A stretch of 64,000 nucleotides of DNA, taken from NCBI RefSeq assembly GCF_037975245.1, contig NC_092579.1, forward strand, positions 3,680,001-3,744,000. The letters are read 5' to 3'. A model generated the notes under the pieces. That model saw nothing but the letters and a program-made list of their open reading frames with translations. It had not been told where the DNA came from and ran no database searches. The first letter of the stretch is position 1, and every line of letters starts with the position of its first letter. The position numbers and the translations under genes were made by a program. Shown piece by piece: positions 30,001 through 35,179 of the stretch. Origin of the DNA: Apostichopus japonicus. Lineage: Eukaryota > Echinodermata > Holothuroidea > Aspidochirotida > Stichopodidae.

Positions 30001-33000
30001 CTTCTTCTTCCTCCTCTTCTCACAGGCAGTTACCTCTGTTTGCGGTCCTTCTTCAAGGTCGGACTCACCTCAACTTACGAGACTTCAAGGGTAAAGGTCA
30101 CATAAACTTCTTTAATCACATCTTGACTATCCTCCAGTTGCTTCAGCCTCACCTCTACCAAGCAAACCCAACGGATCTAGAAGCCATCTTTAAATCGTAC
30201 TTTGATCTACTTCAGGTTAGATAACATTTTTGTTTTTTCTCTTACGTTGGTCTAAAATTTTGCTTCAAACACCACCAAGAAACTGACTTTTCATTGCTCA
30301 CTTATTTATAATGATATTTTCTTATTGAAACTTTGATTAACATTGATGACATGATCAATTGATTGGTGGGACTGCCAGTTAAAAATTTACTTGTAACATC
30401 AGGGGCAGAGCCAGGATTTTACAAAGGAGGGGGAACTTGGGGTGGCCAAGAAAAACAGTTACAATTTTAGACCTGAAATGGAGTAGTCTGAGGCATATAG
30501 GCTATAAATAAGCTCAAATAATTAGATCTACATACAAGGTAAGGATAAGTACTTTTAATTTTCGTGGGAAATGGGGGGGGGGGGGAGTATATGCCCCCTG
30601 GATCAGTGCCTTATCATTTCATGTGAAGTATTACTGATTTAAGATATATAGATAAGAAAGTAAAGCTTGTGTGAGTAGAGCCCCTGTGAAATAGCAAAAT
30701 GAGCAACAAAAATAAAATAAATAATTTAAACATGAGTGTTTATACAGAAGCACACACAAAAAAACATAAATAATCTATTTCCTTTGTGTTTATATTTATA
30801 TTCATGCTTATATTTATGTTTATGTTTGTGTTTATATTTATATTTATATTTATGTTTGTGTTTGTGTTTATATTTATATTTATATTTATGTTTGTGTTTT
30901 ATATTTATGTTTATACTTATATCAAGCAAGAACATTTCCTATGGATATTTGGCAGCATAGCTGAGGATAACTGGGTGTAGCACACTGAGGCATGATGCAT
31001 AATTCATAACTTCGATCAGAAATAGGAGTTCCCCTACCTTATAATTATTATATATCTATCAGTGATTTTTTTACTGCAGTTACTTTTGTAAACAGAATAG
31101 TGAGTCCTACACCAAGAACATAGAAAATGAGTCTTTGTGAATGGCTAAAACATTGCTGGTATGTATTAGTAATTGTTTTACACGTTGTACTATTTTGGTA
31201 ACATTTTTCCTTCTCTTGACAGCGTTACGGCCCAAACAAGTCCATTCTGGATTTCATCGTCACTAAATTTGTGGACATTCTCTGCCAGTTCTACCAGGCA
31301 AACAGCAGCAATGCCAAATCAGTCTTACACAACTACATTAATGCTTTAAAGTAAGTCAGTTACATCAAAATTAGGTGGATTGGTTCTAACAGGCTATCAT
31401 CTGTTCACTGGTCGAATCCCCATTCTAGCCATCAATTTCTTTGCTCTTTTCCATTAAGTGAAAGATTAAATGGAAATTAATCAGGATATGGCAAAACATA
31501 CTTTTGGTATAACTAAGAGACTGTACGGAGCCCCTACTGAAAGTGGTATTCCTAAATTTGCTCGGGCCATAAATTGGAGGACAACTTTGGAAGTGTGCAT
31601 TGCCCGAGATGACCAAAAAGTTTTAATTGATAAGTTCTGAAGCAGTCAAAAAGTTATCAAATTCCATTTCTTGTTAATTATTTAAATATTCCATGGAAGT
31701 ATCTTTGCTACTGCTGAGTGACAAAATGCACTGTGAGGGAAGAGTATATGTAGAGTAAAATAATGTTATTACTACAAAGAACTCCATGATAGAGCATTAT
31801 TTTGAAAGCAATTTATACACAATGTCAATGAAATGGAAAATATCCATGTTACTTTGTGCATGTATCAATGTCAATAAGGTACTGGACACTCAGCTTTTAG
31901 AATCTTACTAAAATCATTATTTACTTGCAAATTAACCTTCCTTTTGTAGAAAAAAAAACATCTCTAGGAGGATGCATGAATTTAATTAATTGCCATTTTT
32001 TCCCTCGAGTAATTTCAGGAGAAGTTGGTTCATTTGGAGATCTATTTTAAAGATTGTTTCTTCATTTTCTGGTGTAGTTTCATTGCTCAGTCTCGATCAG
32101 ACCTTCCGGCTATCAAGTCTCTCTTAGCCAGTCTCAGTCTAGCCGAGGAGACAAAGGAACCGGAAGAAGATGACCCAACTGCAGGCCCCCCAGGAGGGGG
32201 GCTTCCATTCAGAGAGGAGATTCCGGGTGTAGGGGGACGAGAAGATACTGCCTCTCCCATCCCAGGCATCCTTCAGTCCGATGTTAAACCAATGACACCA
32301 GAAGATATAGCCTCCTTCCAGGAGAGATTGCACAAAGGCAACGATCCAGAGAGTAAGAGAAATTAGCTCTAGTATGGATTTAATTTACAATTAAACTCAG
32401 TAGCAGACGAAACTAGGGATGGCGACAGGATTAATGTCTGTCTGTCTGTCAGTCTCTGTGTATAATTGAGGACGTAATCTTTCAGTACTAGAAGAGATTA
32501 CAAATGCTAACAGGATGTCTGTCCATCTGTCTGTGTGTATAATGGAGGATGTTGTTGATCAATACTAAAGAGGTTAGAAATGCTGACAGGGTGTATGTCT
32601 ATCTGTATGTATAGCAGAGGACATACTCACACTAACTCAGACTAGTTTACAATAAGCCCTTCTTTGGCAAAATAACAAGACAGATGTTTGGATGTCAGCT
32701 CCATTTTCTTTTTGCCAACTCTCAACCTCCCCAATCAATAGATAAAGAGAGTGTTCACTAGAATCTGACTAGGTGGGAGATGCAGCTATTAAGTGAATTA
32801 TGTCTCCCCTAGTAGAAATGATTTATCGTATTTACTCTTGTTTCTTAATGTTGTATTTCTTTTCTACAGGTATTACTGACGCTTTAAATGAACTAGACAG
32901 TCGTTGCATCGGCAAGACGGAGTTCCTCCTAGACTTCATAGTGAGTCTTGTTTTTTAAATTTTCATTATTTATAGCTGGTTGGGGATGTAGATAAGAGTC

Positions 33001-35179
33001 CTATTAGCATAAGAGCGTAATATTTAAAAGCCAGAGTCGGGTACCACGTATGTCAGTACTGGGAGTCACGGTAGTTTACTCACCATGTTCACCCCAAAAT
33101 TTCTTCTGGAATATCTTCATTTGTACCGTCATCAATCTCTTCAGGTTTCATTCCTTTTCTTTTAATTTTTTATTTTATATATTTAATTATTTTTCTAGAC
33201 TGAAATTTCAAATTTGATTTTCAGAGTCGGGTACCATGTAATGTCAGTACTGGGAGCCACGGTAGTGTACTCACCATGTTTGCTCTAAAATTTCTTCGAT
33301 AATATCTTCATTTTTACCGTCATCAATCTCTTCAAGTTTAATTCCCTTTCTTTTTGTTTTTTTATTTATTTTATATTTATTTTCTCTAGACTGAAATTTC
33401 AAATTTGATGATGTCACCGGACGAAGAGTGCAGAGTTCGAGCTTTCTCATTGGCCATCAGACTCTGCAAGCAACAGCCAAGGTAGTCTGCTTGCTTTCAT
33501 CTTTATACTGTAATGCAACGTCACAGTGAGCTTTGCTTAATTGTCTAGCACAGCTAGGTGACTATAAAATATGTACGCTTGAAAGGATTTTCTGGTGGCT
33601 GCAATTTGATTTTCTGAATCTTCAGGTGAAAACCACATCCTTATAGCATTTTGTATCTTAAAGATATGAAAGTTGTTCAGTTTTGGTATTATTTTTGCAA
33701 ATGCATTTGGTCACAGCAGAATAGATGTCGTCATCACATCAAGTTAGCTGAAAATGTTGTTTTTCTGTATGATTTGTCAATCTTAAGTCCAAATTGCAAA
33801 AGAATATTTCTACGACATGAAAATCATGAAATTCTAGTACTGAGAACATTGACAGCTAAGCAAACATTCTAAAATGTGATAGGTTTCAAGAAGAAATCAA
33901 CAAGAAGAATAAAATAGCCGAAGTACAGCTTTTGTAGGGTTTTTGCCTAGATGACATCATAGAGGCATTTGCCCAGATGACATCACACAGGCATTCACCT
34001 ATATGACATCAAAGACATACTACTGTGATCCAATTTCCTTGCATGTAGCCAGTCCAAATAGATTGCATTCAAGCAGTCATAGCTCTAGTTAGGGTCTTTC
34101 AACTAGCAGTGTGGAATACTTTCCACATTATTTAATCTTTTAGAACTGATCCTATCAAGCAGATGGAGATATTGTGTTATGTGAATGTGACTAGCATCTC
34201 GCAAGCCTTTCACTCATAATGAAATTTGAAAATTGTTTGATGTGTCCATAATTACTGATAAGAAATTCTGGAAGTGAGTCAAAGGTCTACTTCTTTCATG
34301 AAATTTGTTACCCACACCTTGGAGGAAAAACAAAAGGACTGTCGGTTCCATATCGACATCCTCTGCTTTAATGAATGCCCTGTAATGTTTTGATTAGTAT
34401 ACATCAATCTAAAAGTAAATACTGCCCTCTGCAATATGAAGTAAATAAATGTCATGCATCATATACCAGATATAGATTGGTTGACAACAAAGAGTAACAG
34501 AATAAATCCATCGTTATCGTAACCATCGCTAATCTGTTTACTATCTTAAAACATCACATGCCCTTCAGGGTTTTAACAGACAAGAGTCAATAATTAAATA
34601 TCAGAATATCTTGAAATGGTCACTGTGTGTTTTACATCATTTCTTTTAAAGTTTTCTATGCTTTGACATGATTTTCTTTCCATTCGCTCAAAAGTGTTTC
34701 CAGCAGCTTCTTGTCTTCCTTCGTGGCGGTTCTACAGAGTGATGACGGTACAATTGTACAGAGCGCCCTCCATCACCTTCCTGACTTTTGTCTTTTGTCA
34801 CAAGGTCTGTTCATCACTTTGCTTCATTACTCTGAAGCAGTTTATTTCGCTTCTCTTCTTGTTCTTTATTTTTGTGCATCCTACGACATCAATTAACTGG
34901 ACACACACTCGTTTATCTGTAGTGTTTCGTATTTATTCTTTTCAAATCTACCACAATGTTGTGTTATGTTTTACCAAGTTAATTTATTTTCAAAGAAATG
35001 ATACAAAAGTAGTACAAACATACAAAGACAATGTCTTGATTTCACTTACAGGTCATGCACCTCTTCTATTGAAGACGGCGTTTAGTCGAGGATTGGTAAG
35101 CAACCTTGACACGGCACCAGCCATATCTGAGACAATGCAACTACTCAACATGGAAGCTGCCTCTGTCAGTGCAGTTTAA
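1..35179 (+). CDS. INTS1: INTS1, Integrator complex subunit 1 (3' part of gene, 39 exons)
   Basis: Largest scaffold subunit of the nuclear Integrator complex, which binds RNA polymerase II, cleaves snRNA 3' ends and attenuates promoter-proximal transcription (family knowledge). Exons joined by phase: 1-85, 499-640, 1344-1526, 2282-2390, 5201-5321, 5684-5761, 6215-6381, 7512-7608, 8132-8223, 8994-9054, 9778-9853, 10793-10905, 11699-11828, 13515-13679, 14260-14406, 15421-15588, 16246-16341, 16660-16824, 17600-17711, 18855-19013, 19941-20013, 21074-21267, 21674-21789, 22483-22545, 23202-23378, 23768-23897, 24880-24937, 25652-25837, 26579-26666, 27101-27327, 28203-28349, 29161-29274, 30026-30215, 31223-31350, 32078-32352, 32870-32940, 33390-33481, 34695-34804, 35052-35179. 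The joined frame is open for about 1,676 codons and ends in TAA. Recognisable family blocks include SKDNWPPEND, HHPENISLP, SRDPDFLLDVIHQQ, LPVQCLCEFL, FLVDTSEEALL and a LNMEA-type C-terminus. The protein is alpha-helical and repeat-like, with no catalytic motif. The N-terminal quarter is outside the window. Confidence 0.95.
52..144 (+). repeat. 51-bp tandem duplication across the exon 1 GC donor
   Basis: The stretch from AAACCTATCATTAACCATT through the GC donor occurs twice, 51 bp apart, with about four substitutions. Because 51 is divisible by three and the interval has no stop, splicing from the second donor (after 136) would insert 17 residues in frame. Confidence 0.85.
499..640 (+). CDS. 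INTS1: INTS1 exon 2
   Basis: Acceptor ttgctcag| at 498 and donor |gtatga. Takes two bases in and leaves none. Encodes ELVAQHPENLSTFLKHTI and continues to FQHSPEKAAK, an HEAT-like helical stretch that continues smoothly from exon 1. Confidence 0.9.
655..975 (-). mobile_element. Retroelement 3' tail, copy 1
   Basis: A non-coding interspersed repeat in the intron after exon 2, reading on the minus strand and ending in an (AAAAT)-rich tail next to 655. It shares with 51535-51775 the block containing the hairpin GATCCT-gct-AGGATC followed by GAAAC, and the terminal block about an AGAGCCTGTG/CTTATCCACTAG motif. A short translated remnant reads [16 protein letters not shown]. No reverse transcriptase remains. 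It could be a Penelope-like or other non-LTR element; the class is inferred only. Confidence 0.65.
1165..1325. repeat. 20-bp minisatellite
   Basis: About eight imperfect units of the form CGGTCACATAAATCATTTC, some with CGTATA in place of CACATA, in the intron just upstream of the exon 3 acceptor at 1343. Confidence 0.85.
1344..1526 (+). CDS. INTS1: INTS1 exon 3
   Basis: Acceptor tttttcttacag| and donor AAAG|gtatct, in phase 0 at both ends, 61 codons. Begins VLATSFQSLLLHKDDYVRAV and contains LMQERSDSAF, both typical INTS1 blocks. Confidence 0.93.
2282..2390 (+). CDS. INTS1: INTS1 exon 4
   Basis: Acceptor ttttaattag| and donor AAAAAAG|gtattt. Enters in phase 0 and leaves one base (G). Encodes SLLSVTPQVREAVNAYTRG, the block conserved before the next helical region. 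Confidence 0.92.
2391..5200 (+). other. Long intron between INTS1 exons 4 and 5
   Basis: No exon or gene was recognised here. It holds AT-rich unique sequence, a diverged direct duplication (about 3940-4065 and 4118-4270) and a short (TA)n tract near 4150. Small ORFs in it lack splice context or similarity to the flanking protein. Confidence 0.6.
3940..4275. repeat. Diverged tandem duplication, about 180-bp unit
   Basis: Both halves begin GTAGGCCTAGTGCATTTAA, share CTGGTGTTCAG and AGCTTTTC blocks in the same order, and finish AAGTTTGTTTGAT. They differ by many substitutions and a (TA)n insertion, so the duplication is old. Confidence 0.75.
5201..5321 (+). CDS. INTS1: INTS1 exon 5
   Basis: Acceptor aaaattctgtag| and donor GACTT|gtgagg. 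One base in, two out. Encodes DSVWWMHTIVPKMFP, matching the W-W-x-H-T-x-V-P block of the family. It has no internal ATG-to-stop ORF of useful size, so it was found by phase and family pattern. Confidence 0.9.
5684..5761 (+). CDS. INTS1: INTS1 exon 6
   Basis: Acceptor ggccattatag| and donor AGGAG|gtgggt, two bases in and two out. Encodes LLFMKPVDAYCSKDNWPPEN, a strongly conserved INTS1 signature. Only the 5683 acceptor keeps the frame; the alternative AG at 5690 does not. Confidence 0.92.
5875..6070. repeat. TTGAT-rich simple repeat
   Basis: Low-complexity tract built from TTGAT, TTTGATTTGA and T-runs in the intron before exon 7. Confidence 0.85.
6215..6381 (+). CDS. INTS1: INTS1 exon 7
   Basis: Acceptor cactctttttcag| and donor GACA|gtaagc, two bases in and one out. 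Encodes LLSEVPVEEDSLIRILIMGL and NPGDAIDLVDKMVKRAA, both family blocks. Confidence 0.93.
6430..6720. repeat. Purine-rich tract followed by possible old repeat
   Basis: A G/A-rich low-complexity tract (6448-6540) is followed by TTGAATTTGAATTTATTGTCC and an A/G-rich stretch. The second part resembles 49945-50170 in style, but I cannot show that the two belong to one family. Confidence 0.4.
7512..7608 (+). CDS. INTS1: INTS1 exon 8
   Basis: Acceptor ttttatcttgag| and donor GAAGG|gtcagt, one base in and two out. Encodes LRIERLQLIDALLNSCSYHH and PENISLPEG, matching the family. Confidence 0.9.
7630..7895. repeat. Minisatellite, about 80-bp unit, three copies
   Basis: Repeated TATATTGAGTTTGAATGAGA and GATGAACTCAGTATTGTGTT blocks with variable deletions, starting about 20 bp inside the intron after exon 8. 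Confidence 0.8.
8132..8223 (+). CDS. INTS1: INTS1 exon 9
   Basis: Acceptor ttattttgtag| and donor ATCG|gtaatt, two bases in and one out. Encodes YKPPSLAILNLYWKSWVILL and AAFNPDNI, typical of INTS1. Its donor is the first base group of a six-copy 47-bp array. Confidence 0.93.
8223..8505. repeat. 47-bp minisatellite starting on the exon 9 donor
   Basis: Six units begin GGTAATTTACTGTGTTA (near 8223, 8270, 8317, 8364, 8411, 8459). Each retains or nearly retains the GTAATTT donor string, so the intron begins with repeated donor-like sites. Confidence 0.88.
8994..9054 (+). CDS. INTS1: INTS1 exon 10
   Basis: Acceptor gccttcctag| and donor ACAAA|gtgagt, one base in and two out. Encodes WEHYPTLRCMMEMVMTK, the family block leading into a TNN motif. 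Confidence 0.92.
9778..9853 (+). CDS. INTS1: INTS1 exon 11
   Basis: Acceptor tcccccaccag| and donor CAG|gtgagt, two bases in, none out. Encodes NFKFPPASIASTEEATEEFR. A SINE is inserted in the intron only a few bases after the donor. Confidence 0.92.
9872..10101 (-). mobile_element. tRNA-derived SINE, copy 1
   Basis: On the minus strand the element begins with a tRNA-like head: acceptor strand GGAGTG pairing with CACTCC, A box TAGCTCAGTGGTTA and B box GGTTCGAGTCA. An unrelated body follows and the element ends in an A/T-rich tail. A 7-bp direct repeat AACATAT (9865-9871 and 10102-10108) flanks it. The same body recurs near 18182 and 21853. The head is RNA polymerase III promoter sequence, not a working tRNA gene. 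Confidence 0.9.
10793..10905 (+). CDS. INTS1: INTS1 exon 12
   Basis: Acceptor tttgatattag| and donor CCAAG|gtaact, phase 0 in and two bases out. Encodes a charged helix, QLEKEEILAFENHLA, then LLLAQLVHLNP. Confidence 0.92.
11699..11828 (+). CDS. INTS1: INTS1 exon 13
   Basis: Acceptor gtttttctag| and donor CAGCAG|gtaatc, two bases in, none out. Encodes RRPPVQVIEQL and SRDPDFLLDVIHQQ, among the clearest INTS1 signatures in the window. Confidence 0.95.
11890..12900. repeat. 138-bp minisatellite
   Basis: About seven units with TGTACTGCTATTGAAATGCC recurring every 137-138 bp (for example 11987, 12124, 12262, 12400, 12538, 12676, 12813). Each unit is itself rich in GAGTAC/CAGTAC half-repeats. It fills most of the intron after exon 13. 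Confidence 0.92.
13515..13679 (+). CDS. INTS1: INTS1 exon 14
   Basis: Acceptor tttaatttctag| and donor AAACAG|gtaaat, phase 0/0, 55 codons. Encodes SMSWLSELVNSSDTSLDMLP followed by VQCLCEFLMN, then an acidic, serine-rich linker. Confidence 0.95.
14260..14406 (+). CDS. INTS1: INTS1 exon 15
   Basis: Acceptor ttcataaag| (weak polypyrimidine tract) and donor TTGGAG|gtaatc, phase 0/0. Encodes REKQSQLCSRIQAIL and TTCEVLAYFLKKL; the T-T-C-E-V block is characteristic of the family. Confidence 0.92.
14620..14795 (-). mobile_element. Distant relative of the retroelement tail
   Basis: On the minus strand this has the same block order as the 51535 element: CCTTTG, a stem-like stretch, GAAAC, an ACGTCGGGC string, a CTTATTCA stretch, then AGCAACTTATCAGC near the end. 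Identity is low, so it is a different or much older family with the same 3' architecture. Boundaries are approximate. Confidence 0.4.
15120..15275. repeat. AATTTTT simple repeat
   Basis: Low-complexity tract of TTTTTAATTTTTAATTT-type units in the intron before exon 16. Confidence 0.85.
15421..15588 (+). CDS. INTS1: INTS1 exon 16
   Basis: Acceptor ataattctag| and donor CGAAAG|gttaga, phase 0/0. Encodes VLAMVISRPSEENRG, then SWLLRDLPSLP, a conserved block. Confidence 0.93.
16060..16265. repeat. Tandem triplication of the exon 17 acceptor
   Basis: Three copies of T-rich tract + TTTTCAG + GCCATGCT(T/G)(A/G)TTGAGAC. The junctions lie at 16113/16114, 16176/16177 and 16245/16246, spaced 63 and 69 bp. 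Only the last leads into an open exon; the first two run into an in-frame TAA at about 16201. Confidence 0.9.
16246..16341 (+). CDS. INTS1: INTS1 exon 17
   Basis: Acceptor attattttttcag| and donor GTACAG|gtcagt, phase 0/0. Encodes AMLVETDPSTVSAYIAYLA. The third of three tandem acceptors is chosen because it alone keeps the frame open. Confidence 0.93.
16660..16824 (+). CDS. INTS1: INTS1 exon 18
   Basis: Acceptor ttctttcttag| and donor AGCTGG|gtaagc, phase 0/0. Encodes DLAQLVVERLTLLTFLLPK and ends SEGYSW, which joins SDTQDQVFLQW in the next exon. Confidence 0.94.
17600..17711 (+). CDS. INTS1: INTS1 exon 19
   Basis: Acceptor ttcctcttttag| and donor TAAAG|gtacct, phase 0 in and one base out. 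Encodes SDTQDQVFLQWESG and ATMHILVVHAMAILLTYGPP, both highly typical of INTS1. Confidence 0.95.
17740..18035. repeat. About 57-bp minisatellite
   Basis: Five to six units of AACCTGTAGATAGACTGTTG with TGTAGCATTAATAATCACCA, starting about 30 bp after the exon 19 donor. Confidence 0.88.
18182..18407 (-). mobile_element. tRNA-derived SINE, copy 2
   Basis: Same body and minus-strand tRNA-like head as copy 1, flanked by an exact 10-bp target duplication TGAATGATGT (18172-18181 and 18408-18417). The B box region has drifted (GAACTTGGG in place of GAACCGGGG on the plus strand). Confidence 0.92.
18855..19013 (+). CDS. INTS1: INTS1 exon 20
   Basis: Acceptor tttcctctttag| and donor GCAG|gtgagt, one base in and one out. 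Encodes NILLNTWFP, AFLVDTSEEALLFPDWLKLR and SAVPKLVDA, some of the best conserved family sequence. Confidence 0.96.
19941..20013 (+). CDS. INTS1: INTS1 exon 21
   Basis: Acceptor ccttttctag| and donor GTAAG|gtcagt, one base in and two out. Encodes LEPAQLVLFVQSFGIPVQSV. Confidence 0.94.
21074..21267 (+). CDS. INTS1: INTS1 exon 22
   Basis: Acceptor tgttattttacag| and donor AAAAAG|gtattg, two bases in and one out. Encodes SKLLVHLDAAVDQMP, YMARLVEVQHMRGATGGSTF and a lysine/glutamate-rich linker. Confidence 0.94.
21674..21789 (+). CDS. INTS1: INTS1 exon 23
   Basis: Acceptor ttaatgttcag| and donor AGAAAG|gtatta, one base in, none out. Encodes a charged, low-complexity linker ending EPWTRAVCYGHLRK. 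Placed by phase and splice sites; family similarity is weak here. Confidence 0.8.
21853..22045 (-). mobile_element. tRNA-derived SINE, copy 3 (truncated)
   Basis: Same body as copies 1 and 2, but the tRNA-like head is mostly missing, with homology stopping around GGAGTGACTCAAACT. This is therefore a 5'-truncated copy in the sense orientation. It lies about 65 bp after the exon 23 donor. Confidence 0.88.
22483..22545 (+). CDS. INTS1: INTS1 exon 24
   Basis: Acceptor tttggtcttcag| and donor CAGAAG|gttggt, phase 0/0, 21 codons encoding LLIESQVKPAEKQKICRQLQ. Short and placed by phase and splice signals. Confidence 0.82.
23202..23378 (+). CDS. INTS1: INTS1 exon 25
   Basis: Acceptor ccgcaaacag| and donor CTTGGG|gtaacg, phase 0/0. 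Encodes VFSWLVEALRGF and NSNLLLALFRVILQL. Confidence 0.9.
23768..23897 (+). CDS. INTS1: INTS1 exon 26
   Basis: Acceptor tatcgaacag| and donor GCCAG|gtaaag, phase 0 in and one base out. Encodes a helical stretch with TLLEVITALQDTH and FNKLLNHYKAKLKAV. Confidence 0.86.
24880..24937 (+). CDS. INTS1: INTS1 exon 27
   Basis: Acceptor tttatttccag| and donor TCACA|gtgagt, one base in and two out. Short hydrophilic linker GSDSQSGDKMTKLNEEKKS. Supported by phase on both sides. Confidence 0.8.
25652..25837 (+). CDS. INTS1: INTS1 exon 28
   Basis: Acceptor ttgtctggtag| and donor GAAAG|gtaacc, two bases in and two out. Encodes IYPLTLLAHQTDWTVLHRCI then HQLLGPN, equivalent to the TLFTHQSSW-type block of the family. 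Confidence 0.94.
26579..26666 (+). CDS. INTS1: INTS1 exon 29
   Basis: Acceptor atttctatgcag| and donor TCAAAG|gtaagt, two bases in, none out. Encodes RYNPSTVLDFLWACLHNPKL then WQGRD, a strong INTS1 block. Confidence 0.95.
27101..27327 (+). CDS. INTS1: INTS1 exon 30
   Basis: Acceptor ttgcctgcag| and donor GACAG|gtaagg, phase 0 in and two bases out. Encodes SLAPDQSCCIASYIAMEAS, LGLLIRCCSDNKDALSRV and GEFLNDQINTD. The last 36 coding bases plus donor are the first unit of a long 39-bp array; the first donor is chosen because the following TAA is in frame. Confidence 0.93.
27292..28040. repeat. 39-bp minisatellite containing an exon end and its donor
   Basis: About 18-19 units of 38-40 bp containing GAATTCTTGAATGATCAGAT and GACAGGTAAGG. 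The first unit is the coding end of exon 30; all others lie in the intron. Nearly every unit keeps CAG|GTAAGG, so close to 18 strong 5' splice site matches stand in a row. Confidence 0.95.
28203..28349 (+). CDS. INTS1: INTS1 exon 31
   Basis: Acceptor ctacattcag| and donor CATAG|gtatgt, two bases in and two out. Encodes WYRILLTELYLQIPEVIHYV then PNIPPQTL. The intervening array does not disturb the phase. Confidence 0.9.
29161..29274 (+). CDS. INTS1: INTS1 exon 32
   Basis: Acceptor tcctctctttag| and donor ATGAG|gtaagc, two bases in and two out. Encodes RLLTLLASQVTSVAGRQRKL then LATSHPSLLM, equivalent to the ACRKLAVAHPLLLLR-type block. Confidence 0.92.
30026..30215 (+). CDS. INTS1: INTS1 exon 33
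   Basis: Acceptor cctcttctcacag| and donor CTTCAG|gttaga, two bases in, none out. Encodes PLFAVLLQGRTHLNLRDFKG and ILQLLQPHLYQ, very typical of INTS1. Confidence 0.95.
30400..30615. mobile_element. Possible short non-autonomous element
   Basis: Begins CAGGGGCAGAGCCAGGATTTT and ends GCCCCCTGGATCAGTGCC, which are roughly inverted versions of each other, as in common invertebrate MITE-like repeats. A G-run precedes the right end. Target duplication was not established. A similar head (GTGTGCACAGGATTTCAAA) occurs alone near 38405. Confidence 0.4.
30785..30925. repeat. TTTATA/TTTATG/TTTGTG microsatellite
   Basis: Six-base variant repeat that happens to be open in several frames on both strands; not coding. 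Confidence 0.92.
31223..31350 (+). CDS. INTS1: INTS1 exon 34
   Basis: Acceptor ttctcttgacag| and donor TTAAA|gtaagt, phase 0 in and two bases out. Encodes ILDFIVTKFVDILCQFYQAN, a helical block. Confidence 0.92.
32078..32352 (+). CDS. INTS1: INTS1 exon 35
   Basis: Acceptor tctggtgtag| and donor GAGA|gtaaga, two bases in and one out. Encodes RSDLPAIKSLLASLSLAEE, an acidic and glycine/proline-rich linker, then MTPEDIASFQERLHKG. The layout (helix, acidic linker, helix) is as in other INTS1 proteins. Confidence 0.93.
32405..32650. repeat. Diverged tandem repeat with GTCT tract
   Basis: Two to three imperfect units sharing GTGTATAAT, GAGGA, CAGTACTA-like and GCTAACAGGATGTCTGTC-like blocks in the intron after exon 35. 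Confidence 0.65.
32870..32940 (+). CDS. INTS1: INTS1 exon 36
   Basis: Acceptor ttcttttctacag| and donor TTCATA|gtgagt, one base in, none out. Encodes ITDALNELDSRC and EFLLDFI, equivalent to the LSDIDEMSRRRPEILSFF-type region. Confidence 0.9.
33010..33415. repeat. 191-bp tandem duplication across the exon 37 acceptor
   Basis: Two copies run from AGTCGGGTACCA through the T-rich tract, TCTAG and ACTGAAATTTCAAATTTGAT. The acceptor-exon junctions are at 33198/33199 and 33389/33390. Only the second continues into a full exon. Confidence 0.93.
33390..33481 (+). CDS. INTS1: INTS1 exon 37
   Basis: Acceptor tattttctctag| and donor CCAAG|gtagtc, phase 0 in and two bases out. Encodes NLMMSPDEECRVRAFSLAIR, matching the AEECCRNLAFSLALR-type block. 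The downstream acceptor copy is chosen because the upstream one is followed by intronic sequence after 20 bases. Confidence 0.93.
33690..34120 (+). repeat. Dispersed repeat, copy in INTS1 intron
   Basis: Shares a long series of blocks in the same order with 44875-45270, including AACAGCAGAATGGATG-like, AAGAATATTTCTAC, AACATTGACAGCTA-like, AAATCAACAAGAAGA, CATTTGCC-AGATGACAT and TTCAACTAGCAGTGTGGAAT. No coding potential; element class not recognised. Contains three ATGACATCA strings. Confidence 0.75.
34695..34804 (+). CDS. INTS1: INTS1 exon 38
   Basis: Acceptor ttcgctcaaaag| (weak tract) and donor CACAAG|gtctgt, two bases in and one out. Encodes SSFLSSFVAVLQSDDGTIVQ then SALHHLPDFCLL, equivalent to the VVQTALRNLPEYALLC-type block. 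Confidence 0.92.
35052..35179 (+). CDS. INTS1: INTS1 last exon (39), stop at 35177-35179
   Basis: Acceptor tttcacttacag|, one base in, ends GTT TAA. Encodes HAPLLLKTAFSRGLVSNLDT then AISETMQLLNMEAASVSAV, close to the family's C-terminal I-S-E-A-L-x-x-L-x-M-E-A. The bases from the C-terminal part on are repeated downstream about 18 times. Confidence 0.94.

Noticed and set aside
30726-30980. Overlapping ORFs on both strands rich in Y/K/H or F/L/C
   Set aside because: Translation of a TTTATA-type microsatellite.
34694-35179. Single 161-codon ORF ending at the INTS1 stop
   Set aside because: The ORF runs through an intron in a shifted frame upstream. Family similarity and phase support two exons, 34695-34804 and 35052-35179.
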